Made by a program: the position numbers and the translations under genes
Notes under the pieces: model-generated
The model's database searches: none
What the model saw: the letters and a program-made list of their open reading frames with translations, nothing else
What the model was told of the DNA's origin: nothing
From: Tolypeutes matacus
Lineage: Eukaryota > Chordata > Mammalia > Cingulata > Chlamyphoridae
Assembly: GCA_026826555.1 (NCBI GenBank)
Contig: JAKSZT010017954.1
Span: 5,236,642-5,300,641 of the forward strand
Reading direction: 5' to 3'
Length of the DNA stretch: 64,000 nt
Shown: piece after piece, positions 11,184 through 22,790 of the stretch
Layout: every line of letters begins with the position of its first letter
Numbering within the stretch: position 1 is the stretch's first letter

Positions 11184-11410
11184 TCTCCAAGTTGGCCACC
11201 CCCAATTACTTCCCTCCTTGTATGCACATGCCATTCTTCCATCAATAGGTAGAGTCTTTCCTTGCCCTCTCTTGAGTCTGGGTTGAACTTAATGACTTGC
11301 TTGATCTATTAAAGGAGACAGAAGTGACATTCTGAGTCTCCTGAAGCTACGTAATAATCTTGTAGCTTCTGCCTGGGTGTCTTGGAACTCTCACCCGTGG
11401 AAGTCAACCA
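11184..11410 (+). mobile_element. MLT1-like LTR fragment (5' part)
   Basis: Starts 'ttgtggtagcttatctccaa' and includes 'cctctcttgagtctgggttg' and 'cttgtagcttctgcctgg', typical of the 5' half of an MLT1-type LTR. The 3' half is missing. Confidence 0.6.
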
Positions 11411-11939
11411 CGACTGTTCCTAATTCATCTAGAGCAGTACCTGCACTGAGTAGGCCCTCAAGAAATATTTGTTGAAGTGGCGTCCACTGCAAGGACTGGA
11501 GGGGTAGGGAAGTAAAAACTGGAGGTTTATCCAAGCTTGTGGTTTTTGGAAGGCATTAGCCTTAAGGAGTGAGCAACTTGTGAGGGAGAATTTTAATGAT
11601 TGATGCCTGGAGTCCAGGCTGGGTAGGGAAAGAAACAAGGCCTCCAGGGGACCAACAAGCTGGAATAAAATAGAAGGCCCTGGGAAATGGTAGTCTCAAT
11701 GCAAGCAAAGATAAAGTGTAGAAGGAGAAAGAGACCAAGAGCTCGAAGGAGAGGAGACTGCTGTCATGAAGCTGGAATCCTGGATTGCAGGAGAATGTTC
11801 TGCAGACTCCAACATAAGAAACAATAAAATGTGGACTCTGGAAACTTCCTCAGAACTACTGAGTATGTCTTTCTCTGTCCCCATTTCTCCATCTCTGTCA
11901 TTTCTCTTTCCTTTTCTCCCTCTATTTCTTATTTTTTGT
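11411..11939. other. Unassigned
   Basis: No gene or firm repeat assignment; short open frames only. Confidence 0.4.
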
Positions 11940-12155
11940 TAACCTTATTATTGTGAAATAAATGAGATACACAGAAAAGTGCACAATGCATAAATACACA
12001 GCTCAAAGAATGATCTCAAATCAAAATCCCACATAATCAATACCCAGATGAAGAAATAGATCATTACCAGCACCCCAGAGCCTCCTCATGCCCCCTCCCA
12101 ATCCACCACCTCTTTTCTCCCCAAAGGTAACCACTCTCTGATATCTAGCATATTC
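11940..12155 (-). mobile_element. Old L1 (L1ME/HAL1-type) 3' UTR fragment
   Basis: Antisense sequence with 'agaaaagtgcacaatgc', 'acccagatgaagaaatag' and 'attaccagcaccccagagc', followed by 'ggtaaccactctctgatat'. These are landmarks of the L1ME/HAL1 3' untranslated region. Confidence 0.7.
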
Positions 12156-12799
12156 CCTGTTCCGTTATCATTTCTCTTTCCTTTTCCGGTTCATCTCCTC
12201 TGTCCTTCTTTCACTAGACTCCTTGAACCCCTTATCAGACTCTCCTTCTTTTACTTCCTTCACTGTCTAATCTTAACTGGCCACCATATGGGATGGAAAG
12301 TTTATGTTTAATACCTGAAGAATAAATTTAAACCCAATGAGTTAAACATATTCTGTCTCCATTTCTAGAAGATAAAAAGCCTAAATAAAGTTGATTTTTG
12401 TATACTTCTCTGATTTTATTCTCTCTTTTTTTTTAGAATTAGTGCTCCAGATTTCAGAAAATGTTTCTGTCCTTCCGGTCTACCCAGATCCTCTGTTCAT
12501 CACGTGCTTGTGGTTCACTCAGACTAGGTCTGGTCTCCAGCATTGGCCAGACCTCTCCTTCCCTTGATCAGTTGGGCCTGTCAAATGCGGAATCCTGAAA
12601 ACCCTCTAATTAGTTCCATTGCTTTTCATGGACAAGGATAAGCAACTAATGGTTTAGTTATCTTTTATAAATTATCAAGTTTAAAGCTTCAGATATTTGA
12701 TCTGGTAAGGAAACTCAAGCAAATAAGTTGTGGTTTCCTCAAGAGCCCCAGCCAATTAACAGGAAAGGCAGGCTAATGCTCCTTTCTCCTCAGCCATAA
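12156..12799. other. Unassigned
   Basis: No gene or repeat family recognised. Confidence 0.4.
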
Positions 12800-12960
12800 C
12801 CCTGGGCATAGGAGGGCTCCCCCTTCCTGGTCTCCCTGCTCCCACTGCCCACAATCTGTTCTCAACAACACAGTCAGAGTGACCTTCTTATACATAAGCT
12901 TAATCATGTCATTCTCCAAATAGTTAAGGAATTTGCCCTCCAAAGAGTGGTCTGGCCTTT
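12800..12960 (+). mobile_element. L2 LINE fragment
   Basis: Contains 'ctggtctccctgctcccac', 'aatctgttctcaacaacac' and 'agtgaccttcttatacat', diverged forms of the L2 ORF2 C-terminal region. It may be continuous with the L2 piece at 13625-13870, with the LTR-like block at 13040-13480 between them. Confidence 0.6.
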
Positions 12961-13039
12961 GGGCTCCTGGGAGATAACATCTAAATCCTTGGAATTTACC
13001 AAGTGATAGGCGAGTCTGTTATTCATGGGTGGGCCACAG

Positions 13040-13480
13040 ACCACACTAGATAGTTTATGCTAATGAGATGATTCAGTGTGGGGGCAGCCACTCCAGTAGA
13101 ATTAGAGTCAGGGCTGACCATGCCAGAAAGACCAACCATGTGATAAGAGGAAAGCCACTTACTATCAGCCTGACCTCTAGGGAGTCTTGGAGATTGAGTT
13201 CAACCTTGCCTACCTAATGAAAACCCAAAAAAAAACACTGGACACCAAAACTCTGGTGAGCTTCCCTGGTTGGGAATGCAAATGGATGTGCCAGGTGAAT
13301 AACTCCATGGGGACAGGACCCCAGAAGCTTCACTGGTAAGTCCTTCCCAGACCTTGCCCTATGCATCTCTCTTTTTCTTTTTTTTTTTATCCTTTTTGCT
13401 ACTTTATAAAGCTGTAATTGTAAATAGAACACTTTTCTGAGTTCTGTGAGACATTCTAATGAATTATGAAAACCCAATCT
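13040..13480 (+). mobile_element. ERV LTR-like block
   Basis: Has 'ctggacaccaaaactctgg', 'gtgagcttccctggttggg' and 'tgagttctgtgagacattct', an order I associate with an old ERV LTR whose 3' end follows a TATA/AATAAA-like section. The family name is not certain and no duplication was found. Confidence 0.5.
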
Positions 13481-13624
13481 TTAGCCAGCTGGTCAGAAGT
13501 GAGGGTAGAGTGTGGGCCTGGGAATCCCCAAAGTTGTGGCTAGTGTCTGGAGTGAGGGTAATCTTTTGGAGGACTGTGTCCTTAACCTGTAAAGTCTACA
13601 CTAGTTCTGGGTAGTTAGTGTCAG

Positions 13625-13870
13625 AATTGCAGAATTGTAGCCCCCTACACAAAATCCTGCCATGGATTCACCTATCACTGGGATTGAATCGCCACCCTAC
13701 ATGATCTAACCGTGCCTTACTCTTCACTCTTATCTTCACCACTATCCCCTCACTCATCCCATCCAGGCCACCATGGCCCTTCTGCTGATGCATATCTAAA
13801 CACACATCAAGATAGTCTTGCCTCAGGGCTACTGTACTTGCCATCTTAAGGAAGTGTTCAGTTGGAAAAA
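13625..13870 (+). mobile_element. L2 LINE fragment
   Basis: Diverged L2 ORF2 landmarks: 'ccctacatgatctaacc', 'gccaccatggcccttctg' and 'cttgcctcagggctactg'. The minus-strand open frame over it is only the antisense of the LINE. Confidence 0.6.
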
Positions 13871-14449
13871 AGTGTCTACTGAGAAATAGCAAACTGAGCT
13901 GCAAGGCAACAAAAGTGCTTATTTAGAGTCTTGGAATTGCAATTTGGAGAGCACAGATTTAGGTAGCCACCTAGATTGTCACCCCTCTTGGGGCTTCCAA
14001 GCAAGGGTTTTTAAAGAAAAAAAGAAGATTGTATAAACTGTTTGTAAAATAACTATGGTGGATATTTGCAGTGTTCCAAATGTCCTTCCAAGCTAGATAG
14101 TTTACTGATTTCTTTACCTTGCGGTTTGTTTATGGTGTCCCCAGGGTTTTGAGAAACATTGTTTCTTGTGAGTTTGCATACTCTGGCAGTTTGCAATATC
14201 TTGGCTGAGTTGTGCATAAGAATAACTTCCTGAACAGCCTCCTGACTCCGTTTTGAATCTCTTAGCCATAGTAACTGTACTTTGTTTGATTTCTTTTCAC
14301 AAAGCTTGATTTTAAAATCCCATGTGTCATAATTAGTACAAGTAACAACTGGTGTCCCAGGTGTCCAGCAATAGGACAATACAATGGAATATTAATAAGT
14401 CTTTAAAATCATAATTTTAAAGAATTTCAAAGATGAAAAAAATACAGAA
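13871..14449. other. Unassigned
   Basis: No gene or repeat recognised. A minus-strand open frame of 108 codons at 14053-14379 shows no domain or splice context. Confidence 0.4.
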
Positions 14450-14770
14450 ATAACTAAAACAATGTACCTCCAGCATATTCACAATCTAGTGGATAATACA
14501 GATTAACAAACAACTACTATACTGTAATAAGTATAAGTAGTAGGTAATTTTCAGCAGAGGAGTAGAGGAAGAGAGCGTAAGGAAAATAGCATAGTGACAA
14601 GGCCTGAGTTGGGTTTTAAAGGTTGACCAGGAGTTCATTATGAGATAGGGAAGGAGCATTATCATAACAACAGAGGAAATAGCACGTGAAGGCCTAGTAG
14701 CAATAGACACTTGTACTTGCTAGTTCGTTTGGTATAAAGAGAGAAGCAGGGAACTGAACCATTTTGTGGC
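14450..14770 (-). mobile_element. Probable L2 fragment (antisense)
   Basis: 'cacaatctagtggataatac', 'aataagtataagtagtag' and 'agggaaggagcatt...aatagcacgtgaaggc' follow the order of antisense L2 3' sequence. Heavily decayed. Confidence 0.45.
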
Positions 14771-16289
14771 TTTCTCTGGAAGGAGACTCCTGAGGGCTGA
14801 AACAGCTAGATAAGGGCAGCTACTGCACATTTCCTGGGGCCAGAATTTGACCAAGAAACAGTGAGGTGGGAATTTGGTTCCAAAATCAGAACAGGCAATA
14901 TTAATTAGTTCTCTGCTTCCAGAGAAGTCTGTAGCTGAATCTTCTTACCAGCTCATATGGCATCAGTGACATCAGCCCCAGGTAAGCAAATGCTCTGAAC
15001 CTATTTCTCCCTGCAAACATCTTTCTTTCTCCAGATTTCAGGTTAGTTGTTTGCTCTGCAACCTCAGGTTTCTGATGGGTTCAAGAAAAGCATTTATTTC
15101 GCTGTTTGTCCAAATTTTTTCTTGTTCTAGGGGTGGGAGCAATGCTCTTTCCAGCTCTCTACATCTCTGAGCTCAGTTGCTTGTAGGTTTGGAACTTTCC
15201 TTCATTTGCTCTTTGTCTGTGTCCAGGAATTTGGCTCAGAAACAAGGGATTCTGTGTTCCACACTTCTTTTTTGCCAAGTCTTCTGTTGGAATTTCTGTC
15301 TCCCCACAAAATAGCTAACCCCATGTGATGGCAGAGTTTTTCAGGACGCTGCATGTGGTGAATGTATCATAGACACTGCTGGGACAGAAAAGTAATACAC
15401 TACCAGATTTCTTTGAGCATCTGAAATCAGCTTTTAAAATGTCAGACATCCCTTTGAGACCCTGCTGCTCCTGTGTGCAACATTATAATTTTCCTCTGAG
15501 GGAGGCTGAGGGCATGAAATCGGTGCTATTCTTCACCCAGGTAAGTCAATGAAGTATTTATTAAATACCTACTATGCCCCTAGGGTGGTTTTCAGCTCCA
15601 TGGAGGGCTAAAAGTTCTCAAACTTTTAGATAAGAAAAGGCAATAATCCAGACCCCTAGTTACCTGGGTTCAAGTGCCCACAAATTTCAGATATCTAGAG
15701 GGTCCCTAAATCTGTCAAAGTCATGGGAGAAAAGACCTTTTCTTAGTTCCATAAATGCACTCCACGCCAGAGCCCCAATGTTCACCCACTTGATGGGCTC
15801 TTCCTTATTTGCTTCTGATGTAGCCCCTGAGTTCCCCCTGACTAGTCCTATTTCACAGCAGTGACTACTTGGCTTTTAACATCCTTCACTAGACAGAGCT
15901 CTAATGCTTAATCCTGTCCCTTTCTTCCAAAACACTTCTCCAATAATGATCTCCTTATACCCAGGCTCAATATTGCTGTAATCTCCATTTCCTTCTTTTC
16001 TAGTTGCAGCTGCCCAGCATAGCTGGCTGTCATAAGGTAGCCCACACCATGTCTTGGTGGCACGTGGGTGGCTGGCACCACTGATGCTCAAACACCCCCT
16101 GTTCTTGTGTCAGTATCCCTGATGCCAGCCGGAGAGTGGCATTTGGAGGCCAAGGATGTAAAGCAAGTGGAAGTACTGAGGAGAGAGCCGCAGGTATTGG
16201 CGACATATTAATGTGATCTATTGTTAAGGAACAGGAAAGATAACCTCTGGGGAACCAGGCTTCTCAGCAGGTACTTAATTACATGAAAA
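14771..16289. other. Unassigned, repeat-poor
   Basis: No gene recognised. A short L2/MIR-like motif ('gtatttattaaatacctac') lies near 15552. Otherwise nothing specific. Confidence 0.4.
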
Positions 16290-16500
16290 GGAAGAGTAAT
16301 GAGGGGCTTAGAAGTCTGGGATTTGGAGTCATAACAATGTGAGTTCCAATCCAGGCTCTAACTGGCTGACCTTGAACAAATGACCTCTGAGTGTCAGCCT
16401 CCCAGGGCTGCATAGGGATGACATGATATGCTTTATATAAAGCACTTGGTGCACTGTCTAGCCAATAAAACATGCTCAATAAATGCAAAAGATTTTTTAT
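16290..16500 (+). mobile_element. MIR SINE
   Basis: MIR order is visible: 'tttggagtcataacaatgtg', 'aatccaggctctaactggc', 'gctgcatagggatgac', then 'catgctcaataaatgc' at the 3' end. Confidence 0.7.
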
Positions 16501-18399
16501 AACGATCCTATAAGTGAGCCTTGGGCACAATAGAATGGGGGAAGAACCTAATAGAGTGAAGCCACAGTTGAAGAAATAAGAGAAACAAGATTGGATTCCT
16601 ACTTGAGTGCTCAATATAAACTTCTGGTTGCACCAAGAAGTAACCTAGGTGAAGCATTTCAGTAAACTGTAGTGCAGGTTCCAGTCCATCTCTCTCTGCC
16701 CATGCAGAAGGAAGGAGGGAGGGAGACAATAACATTTCCTCCACGCGCCAGCACAGTGCTAGGCACTCTCACCTAGGCAGTCTGTGTATTGGGTTGTTAT
16801 TTGCATACCATCTTCTAAAATGCCTTATGTTTTTCCTTTCACACTTCATAGTTTATCAACTGTCTTTCACTCAACATGTCCCAACTCTACTACAGTCAAT
16901 AAAGAGGTATGAACACTGATAGCTTAAATTTCTTTTGAAATACTTGGTCAGGCAAGCAGTGGACACTCCTCCCTGAGCATGTATTAAAGTGAGAACTTGG
17001 TATGGGGAGGTAGACATCTTCCTGCCCCCTCCTCCAAGAGTTCCTGGAAATCCGCTCCCAAGATAGTCTGCCTTTGGGCATTGCTATTGTGGTCACACAC
17101 CAGCATGATAAATAATGTGCACAGGCTTTCTCAGGTGCAGTATTTATGGTTCAGTTTGAAGCAAAGAACAGTCAGAGGCAATGGGTAAAAACTAATTTAC
17201 TGTAATGTCACCCTGGATATATAGCAAATAGCTGTAAACAAGTATGTACAATATAATTAAAAATATGATAACATTATAAAATAGGATGATGGCTAGTTAG
17301 AGAGGAAGATCTATCAAGTAGGAACATGTGTATATCACTTGAAATATTGCCTCAATTACTTGAAGTCATCAGCTCAGGCTCCTCATCTCAAAAACAGTCC
17401 TTACAAATGCAGACTTAAAATGACAAGCGCTGATATACTTGGTTTCCATTCATTCCATCTGTCCACAGGAATTCTCCTTCAGTGCCTGTTGAAGAGAGAG
17501 GCTGCAAGGCAAGGATAATACTCAAATTCTTGAACTCTACCCCTTTCTCTTCATTGGATCTTAGCATCAAAGCAGAACAAGAGAAAGCATCTCTAAATCC
17601 CTCAGCGTAAAACAAACATGACTTCTGAAATGTCCAAGCATACTCATGCACAAAATCAAGTTGAGAAAAACAGCGAGGGGGACTAGTTTGTTAATAAACA
17701 CAATTAACTTGCCTACACTATTCCAACAGACAAAACAATTATCTGGTTATACAGTGGCTCAGGCAATCCATGAGTAGTGTGGGAAACTCTGTGGCTTCCT
17801 CATTATCCCATAAGAGTGTGATAAGGTGGGTCTCCCCAGCTGTGCTGTGTAGTTAATAGTCCTGTCTCTCTCTCAACCCTATGTGTCAATTCTTAGAAAA
17901 TTTCCCTAAATTATAAAAGCAAATCTCAACATACATCCCTAAGTTCTAACCCATTGTCCTCAAGCTGTTGCTAAGGTTTGACTTCAGATTGCTCCCAGCT
18001 CCTCAATTTTCCCTTCTTCTACTTTCATCATAGCTCAACACACAGACATAGCACTTGGGCTCAATTTTCCTAGCTGTGATCTGGGATCTTCTCACTCACT
18101 GTTTTTCATTATTTGAAGCAGCTTGTAAAAAATACTCCTTCCTGATAAATTTCAATATCCAGAATTTTCTACCATTCCTTTATTCCATGTGCAACATCCC
18201 CCAAAGGTTTGCCTTGGCCCTGGGTTCTTAAGGGAAGACCAGTCACCCAAAGTACGTGGTTTGCATGGTTTCCAAGGTTTCCTGTATTATGACCTGGTCC
18301 ACCTTGCCAACCCTTTTTTCCTGCTACTGTCCTTACTATATGCAAATTCTGAGTTAATACAATAAGTACTTTCATTATTCTCACCATGACTTACCTGGA
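16501..18399. other. Unassigned, no gene seen
   Basis: About 1.9 kb without recognised features. Short open frames lack motifs. Some L2-like pyrimidine-rich text occurs after about 17980. Confidence 0.4.
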
Positions 18400-18690
18400 A
18401 TGTTCTTTCACTTTTCTTTCATTCATTCAAATGTTACCCACTTTCCTATTCCAATTCAAATTTTACCTCTTATGTGAAGCTACCCTTTCTTCTTTCTTCT
18501 TAACCATGTTCTTGTTTTAATTATAGTTGGTAGCAAAATGATAAAAATTAATCATATGTAATTGTTTCCTATCTCCCCACTAGATTTAAAATTGCTTGTA
18601 ACAGATTTCATCTCACAACTTTTATCCTCTTCGGTGCCTAAGTATAGGCACATAATAGGCACTCGATAAGTTCTTTTGATTGATTAAACT
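18400..18690 (+). mobile_element. L2 LINE 3' end
   Basis: Ends in the L2 3' motif: 'ggtgcctaagtataggcac', 'ataataggcactcgataag', then a short TGATT-type terminal repeat (tgattgatt). Diverged L2 coding remains precede it. Confidence 0.65.
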
Positions 18691-18894
18691 AGGAACATAT
18701 ATTTGGCAGGTACAGGAAGGATATTTGGGGACCATATTATAAGAACTCTCTAGCAATAAATATTGGGTCAAAAAAAAAAGAATCAGAGACTTGGTGGTCC
18801 AAATGGACTGAGAACTGAAGCATTTAACATAGAATGAGAGAGGAAGTGATAGACATGGAAGTCAGGCATAAGGAGATAAAAAGAACAAAAGCCT

Positions 18895-19115
18895 GAGCAG
18901 ATGTGGCTCGAGCAGTTGAGCACTTGCCTACCACCTAGAAGGTCCCGGGTTTGGTTCCCAGTGCTGGAAAAAAAAAAAAAAAAAAGCAAAACAAATGAAA
19001 AAACCAACTCAGGGATGCTGATGTGGCTCATGGTTTAGCACCGACTTCCCACATACAAGGTCCCAGGTTCAATTCCTGGTCCCAGGTACCTCAAAAAAAA
19101 AAAAAAAAAAAAAAG
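18895..19115 (+). mobile_element. DAS-SINE dimer
   Basis: Monomer 1 has the A box-like 'tggctcgagcagttgagc' and B box-like 'gggtttggttcccagtg'. An A-run and the linker 'acaaatgaaaaaaccaactc' follow, then monomer 2 ('gatgtggctcatggtttagc', 'ggttcaattcctgg') and a second A-run ending near 19114. The linker matches those at about 9215-9243 and 57765-57792, showing that this dimer is a standard unit. A duplication was not clearly resolved. Confidence 0.85.
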
Positions 19116-19119
19116 AGCC

Positions 19120-19330
19120 AACATTCACTGAGTGTATCACACATGCCAGGTGTAGTTCTAGAAACTTTGCATGTATTAACTTATTTAATCCCCACAACAA
19201 CCCTCTGAGGTAAGTTATTACTATTACCTAATTTTTCAGATGAGGAAACTGAGGCACCAGCGCTTAGACAACTTGCCTGAGGTAATGTACCTATAAAGTA
19301 GTTCCATTGCCTCTCAGAATCAGCATAACT
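19120..19330 (-). mobile_element. MIR SINE (antisense)
   Basis: Antisense MIR: 'acatgccaggtgtagttct', 'ttatttaatccccacaac', 'cagatgaggaaactgaggc', then 'acttgcctgaggtaatg'. The DAS dimer lies directly at its edge. Confidence 0.75.
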
Positions 19331-20029
19331 GGTGCCCTGGAGAACAGAACTGAAAAAAAGGACGCCATATTTAAAGAAAATATAGTTAAAGGAATAATTC
19401 AACAAATAGTTCAGAAGTAAAAGATTGGAATTTACTGAATGCATACCACATGCTCCTGGAAATGCTTGCTATAGAGTAAATATCACTAAGACAATAAAAT
19501 CATCAGGCTTTAAAAGTAAAGAAAAAAGAGAAAGCAACAGTCAGGCCAAAAATATCAAGTTTCTCCTATAAGAAGCAAATCTCGGACTAGCCTCACACTG
19601 TTATACACCAATGCTCGTCACTAGCAAACAGTTGAGGCTTTGCCAGCAAAGGTAAGGAAAGAATTCTATATTTAGCCAAACTGTCATTCACGTCTAAAAA
19701 CACAGCCAACCACTTTTGGTTCTACAGGAATTCAGGCAATACATTTACCTTCCTTGAATAAACTGCCGAAGAATAAACTTGAGCCAAGAAATGAATGATG
19801 AAATTATAGCAAAAATACTGGAATGAAGCAATGAATTCAGGACTAAGTATAAAACAACGGTGGCAGTTATGGTTTCAAAGCAAAATGAAAATGTTATAAA
19901 TCATGGCAGTTTAGAAATGATATATATATATTTATTCAAAAATAAAAGTATAAATGGAAAATAAGGTAAAAGGTAGTATTTGTACCCTAGTTTCTGCATT
20001 GTTTATAACGGGGGATCCAAAGATTTTAT
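19331..20029. other. Unassigned
   Basis: No gene or named repeat. A short (TA)n tract lies at 19920-19930. Confidence 0.4.
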
Positions 20030-20375
20030 TTGGGGAGTGGATGGGGTTCAGGCGGTTGAGTGCCTGCTTCCCACATGGGAGGTCCCGGGTTCAATTCCCA
20101 GTGCCTCCTAAAAAAATAAAATAAAAATAAAAACAAGCAGGGGCGGGGCAGATGTGGCTCAGATGGTCGGGCATCCGTCTCCCATATGAAGGGACCTGGG
20201 TTCGATCCCTGGGACCTCCTGGTAAAAATGAAAAATAAACAAATAAATAAATAAACAAGCAAAACAAGCAAAAAAAATCAACTCAGGGGAGCCAATGTGA
20301 CTCAGTGGTCGAGCACCGGCTTCCCACATACAAAGTTCTGGGTTCAATCCCTGGTACTTCAAAAAGAAAAAGAAA
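20030..20375 (+). mobile_element. DAS-SINE trimer
   Basis: Three tRNA-like heads in one direction, joined by A-rich linkers. Head 1 starts near 20034 ('ggttcaggcggttgag'). Head 2 starts near 20145 with A box tggctcagatggtcgg (20155-20170) and B box ggttcgatccc (20199-20209). Head 3 starts near 20287 ('tgtgactcagtggtcgagc'). Head 2 is the best preserved match to Pol III promoter boxes. The linker before head 3 again carries 'caactcagggg'. Whether it is one trimer insertion or a dimer beside a monomer is not settled, as I see no clean outer duplication. Confidence 0.8.
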
Positions 20376-21314
20376 AAATAATATTTAAAATGGATATATT
20401 AGGAATGCTTTAATTTAAAACACATAATAATATTTTAATGCCAGGAAAAAAAAAAACCTCCATCTCTGCTCATTTAGGTCAGGCTAATGGGGTGGTCTCA
20501 GTGCTTTGCTATCTGATAAAGGAAGATGCATTCAGATAAACCCCAAATGACAGGAAGCTATATCTGCACGTGCTGCAGGAGATAAATGGAGACATAAGCC
20601 TGGATCATCTATTCCTATGGAGTTCCGGGGACACCACTTACTTGAGTTCTGCCTGAAGCTGGAAGTCAGAAATCGAAGGCCCCTCACATTTACAGTTGTG
20701 GGACTAGATGGGGTATAAGAGAAGTGTTTCCAGGAGCACGTTCTTCCTAACTGAGGAGAGTAAAGGGATTAAAGATGCCAAAAAAGGGGGTTTATTGCAG
20801 AGTAGATAATGGAAATAGGATTGGAAAAAGCTAGATAGAATATGAGCAACTGCAACCATTTTTGTACATAATGCAAATGGCAATTTGAGGCGTAATTACC
20901 CTGCATCATTGCGCAAAACTTTCCTTCCAGTGGAAGGAGCTACCTGATCTCCTTCCTACACTTTCGGTCCTACTTTGACCGTCTCCTGTAATAAGCCTTC
21001 ATCAGCTTGATCACAAGAGACAGCCCTGGCTGCATGCTTATAGCTACACCTGTCTCTACCCTGACTGGACCTGAGAGCTTGTTACTTTAAACCGTCTCCT
21101 GACAGTTTCCTCTCCTACCTCAACCCTGACTTCATGTGTTCCAACTGCCCTGCAAAGGGTCTGGAAGGAAGAGGTGAAGATGTTGAGTAGTTACTTGGGG
21201 ATGAGAGAGATAATGAAAAGAAAATGTGGAATGACATTAAAACCTCAGCTGTGATTAAAAGCAATGCATTTGTAGAGACATTAGTAGATGTGGTTGTGTA
21301 TAATAGAGGTCTCT
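20376..21314. other. Unassigned
   Basis: No gene or named repeat recognised. Confidence 0.4.
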
Positions 21315-21455
21315 TCTGGAATCTAATCAGCTTCAGAATCCTACCTATCTGAATTTGAATTCTGGTCCTATCACTTAGTAGCTCTGTGGACAGAGGTAAG
21401 TTACGACATCTCCCTATCAACGTCTTCATCACTAAAATGGGGTGATAATACAGAA
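21315..21455 (+). mobile_element. MIR SINE
   Basis: 'cttcagaatcctacctatc', 'tttgaattctggtcctatc', 'acttagtagctctgtgg', then 'atcactaaaatggggtgat' follow the MIR order. Confidence 0.65.
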
Positions 21456-21489
21456 TCATAATAAACAGGGTAATGTCTCTTTGATATGA

Positions 21490-21930
21490 AATAAAAATTT
21501 TCCTTTGACCTCAGGTCTCTCTTCAGCTACAATCCAGTATCTCTCCTTCTTTCTCTAAAGTCCTGCTATTGAAACAACACTTTATGCTTACTGCTTTCAC
21601 TTCTTTACTCTCATTTACTACATAAGTAGCTACAACTTAAATTTGCTCAAATGCTACCTTCTCATTGAGACCTCCCCCTATCCCTCAATTTAAAAGAGCA
21701 ACCTGTTCAATTTAAAATCACTTCCACCTCTGGGTATGCCCCAGCCCCCTTCCCTGCTTTATTTTTCTCCATAGCACCTACCATCTTCTAATATACCATG
21801 CAATTGATTTATCTACTTTGTCTATTGCCTGCATCCCCCACTGAAAATGTAGGCTCCATGAGGGTTTTCGTTCATCTTGGTCAGTGCCAACATCATTGAT
21901 GTTCAATAAATATGTGTCAAATGAATAAAT
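21490..21930 (+). mobile_element. L2 LINE 3' end
   Basis: Includes 'ctcaaatgctaccttctca', 'aatgtaggctccatgaggg' and 'gttcaataaatatgtgtc' with a terminal atgaataaatga. These are the L2 3' end landmarks. It lies about 110 bp from the LINE-derived element that follows. Confidence 0.75.
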
Positions 21931-22041
21931 GAACATGTACCCTTCAGTCTTTAATCGCTGAGGCATTTGATGCTATTTGTTGCTTCCTTTATCTTATCAC
22001 TGTCTCCTCCACTAGGTTCTGTGACACCCTCTCCTGGGGTT

Positions 22042-22055
22042 TCACTGTCATTTTT
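22042..22055. repeat. Target-site duplication, left copy
   Basis: tcactgtcattttt here matches tcactgttatttt at 26276-26288 with one mismatch. The pair brackets the LINE-derived element, marking it as one retrotransposition event. In element sense the duplication begins with A residues, as expected of L1 endonuclease. Confidence 0.85.
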
Positions 22056-22790
22056 ATTTTTAACATTTAAAAAAAATGTATTGAAGTATATCACTCATAC
22101 ATAAACATACATAAACAATAAGTGTATAGTAATATTTGTGAACTTATAAAACAAACATGCATAATAACATCACACAGGGCTCTCATACCTCACCCTACCT
22201 TCAATACCTTGCATTGTTGTGAAACATTTTTAACTAATGATTAACGAGCATCTTCAAAATATTACTACTAACCAAAGTATTCTTCCCCCAACCCACCCTA
22301 TTGTTATTATTATCTTTATTTTTATATCATTTCTACATGAACATACATAAACAATAAGTGCATAGTAAAAGTTGTGAACTTACAAAGCAAACATGCATAA
22401 CATCATACAGGGGTCCCACACATCAACCCACCACCAACACCTTGCATTTGAGAAATTTGTTACAATTTATGAAAGAATATTGTCAAAATCTTACTACTGA
22501 CTATAGTCCTCATCTTACATTTGGTGTATTCCCCACCCCCAACTGACCCTATTATTTTTTAAAATGTATTTTTATGACAGAAGTTGCAAACTTACAGAAC
22601 AATCATGCACATGTGCAGAATTCCCAAACAACATCCCTCTATCAACACATCACACCGTGGTAGAATATTTGTTATAGATTATGAGATAATATCCTCAGAT
22701 TATTACCAAGTCCACAGCATATATTTGGCACACTTTTTCCATACTCTGTGTGATATATCAACACAGTACATCTTTGGCATAGATGCATGA
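22056..22790 (-). repeat. Triplicated 3' end of the LINE 3'UTR
   Basis: Three related units: 22101-22336, 22337-22570 and about 22571-22790. The motif 'ataaacaataagtg' recurs at 22111 and 22347 (236 bp apart). A 'gttgtgaacttac'-like motif recurs at about 22133, 22369 and 22581. In element sense each unit ends in an A-rich stretch (for example ttttaaaatg side near 22560 and ataaagataataa near 22310), like serial copies of the terminal UTR plus tail. Divergence between units suggests it predates this insertion. Confidence 0.75.

Noticed and set aside
20026..20362. Minus-strand frames of 81 and 67 codons with repeated PGxxP..WEAG text
   Set aside because: They are antisense of the DAS trimer; the same peptide text recurs wherever DAS copies lie, for example near 38491 and 49215.
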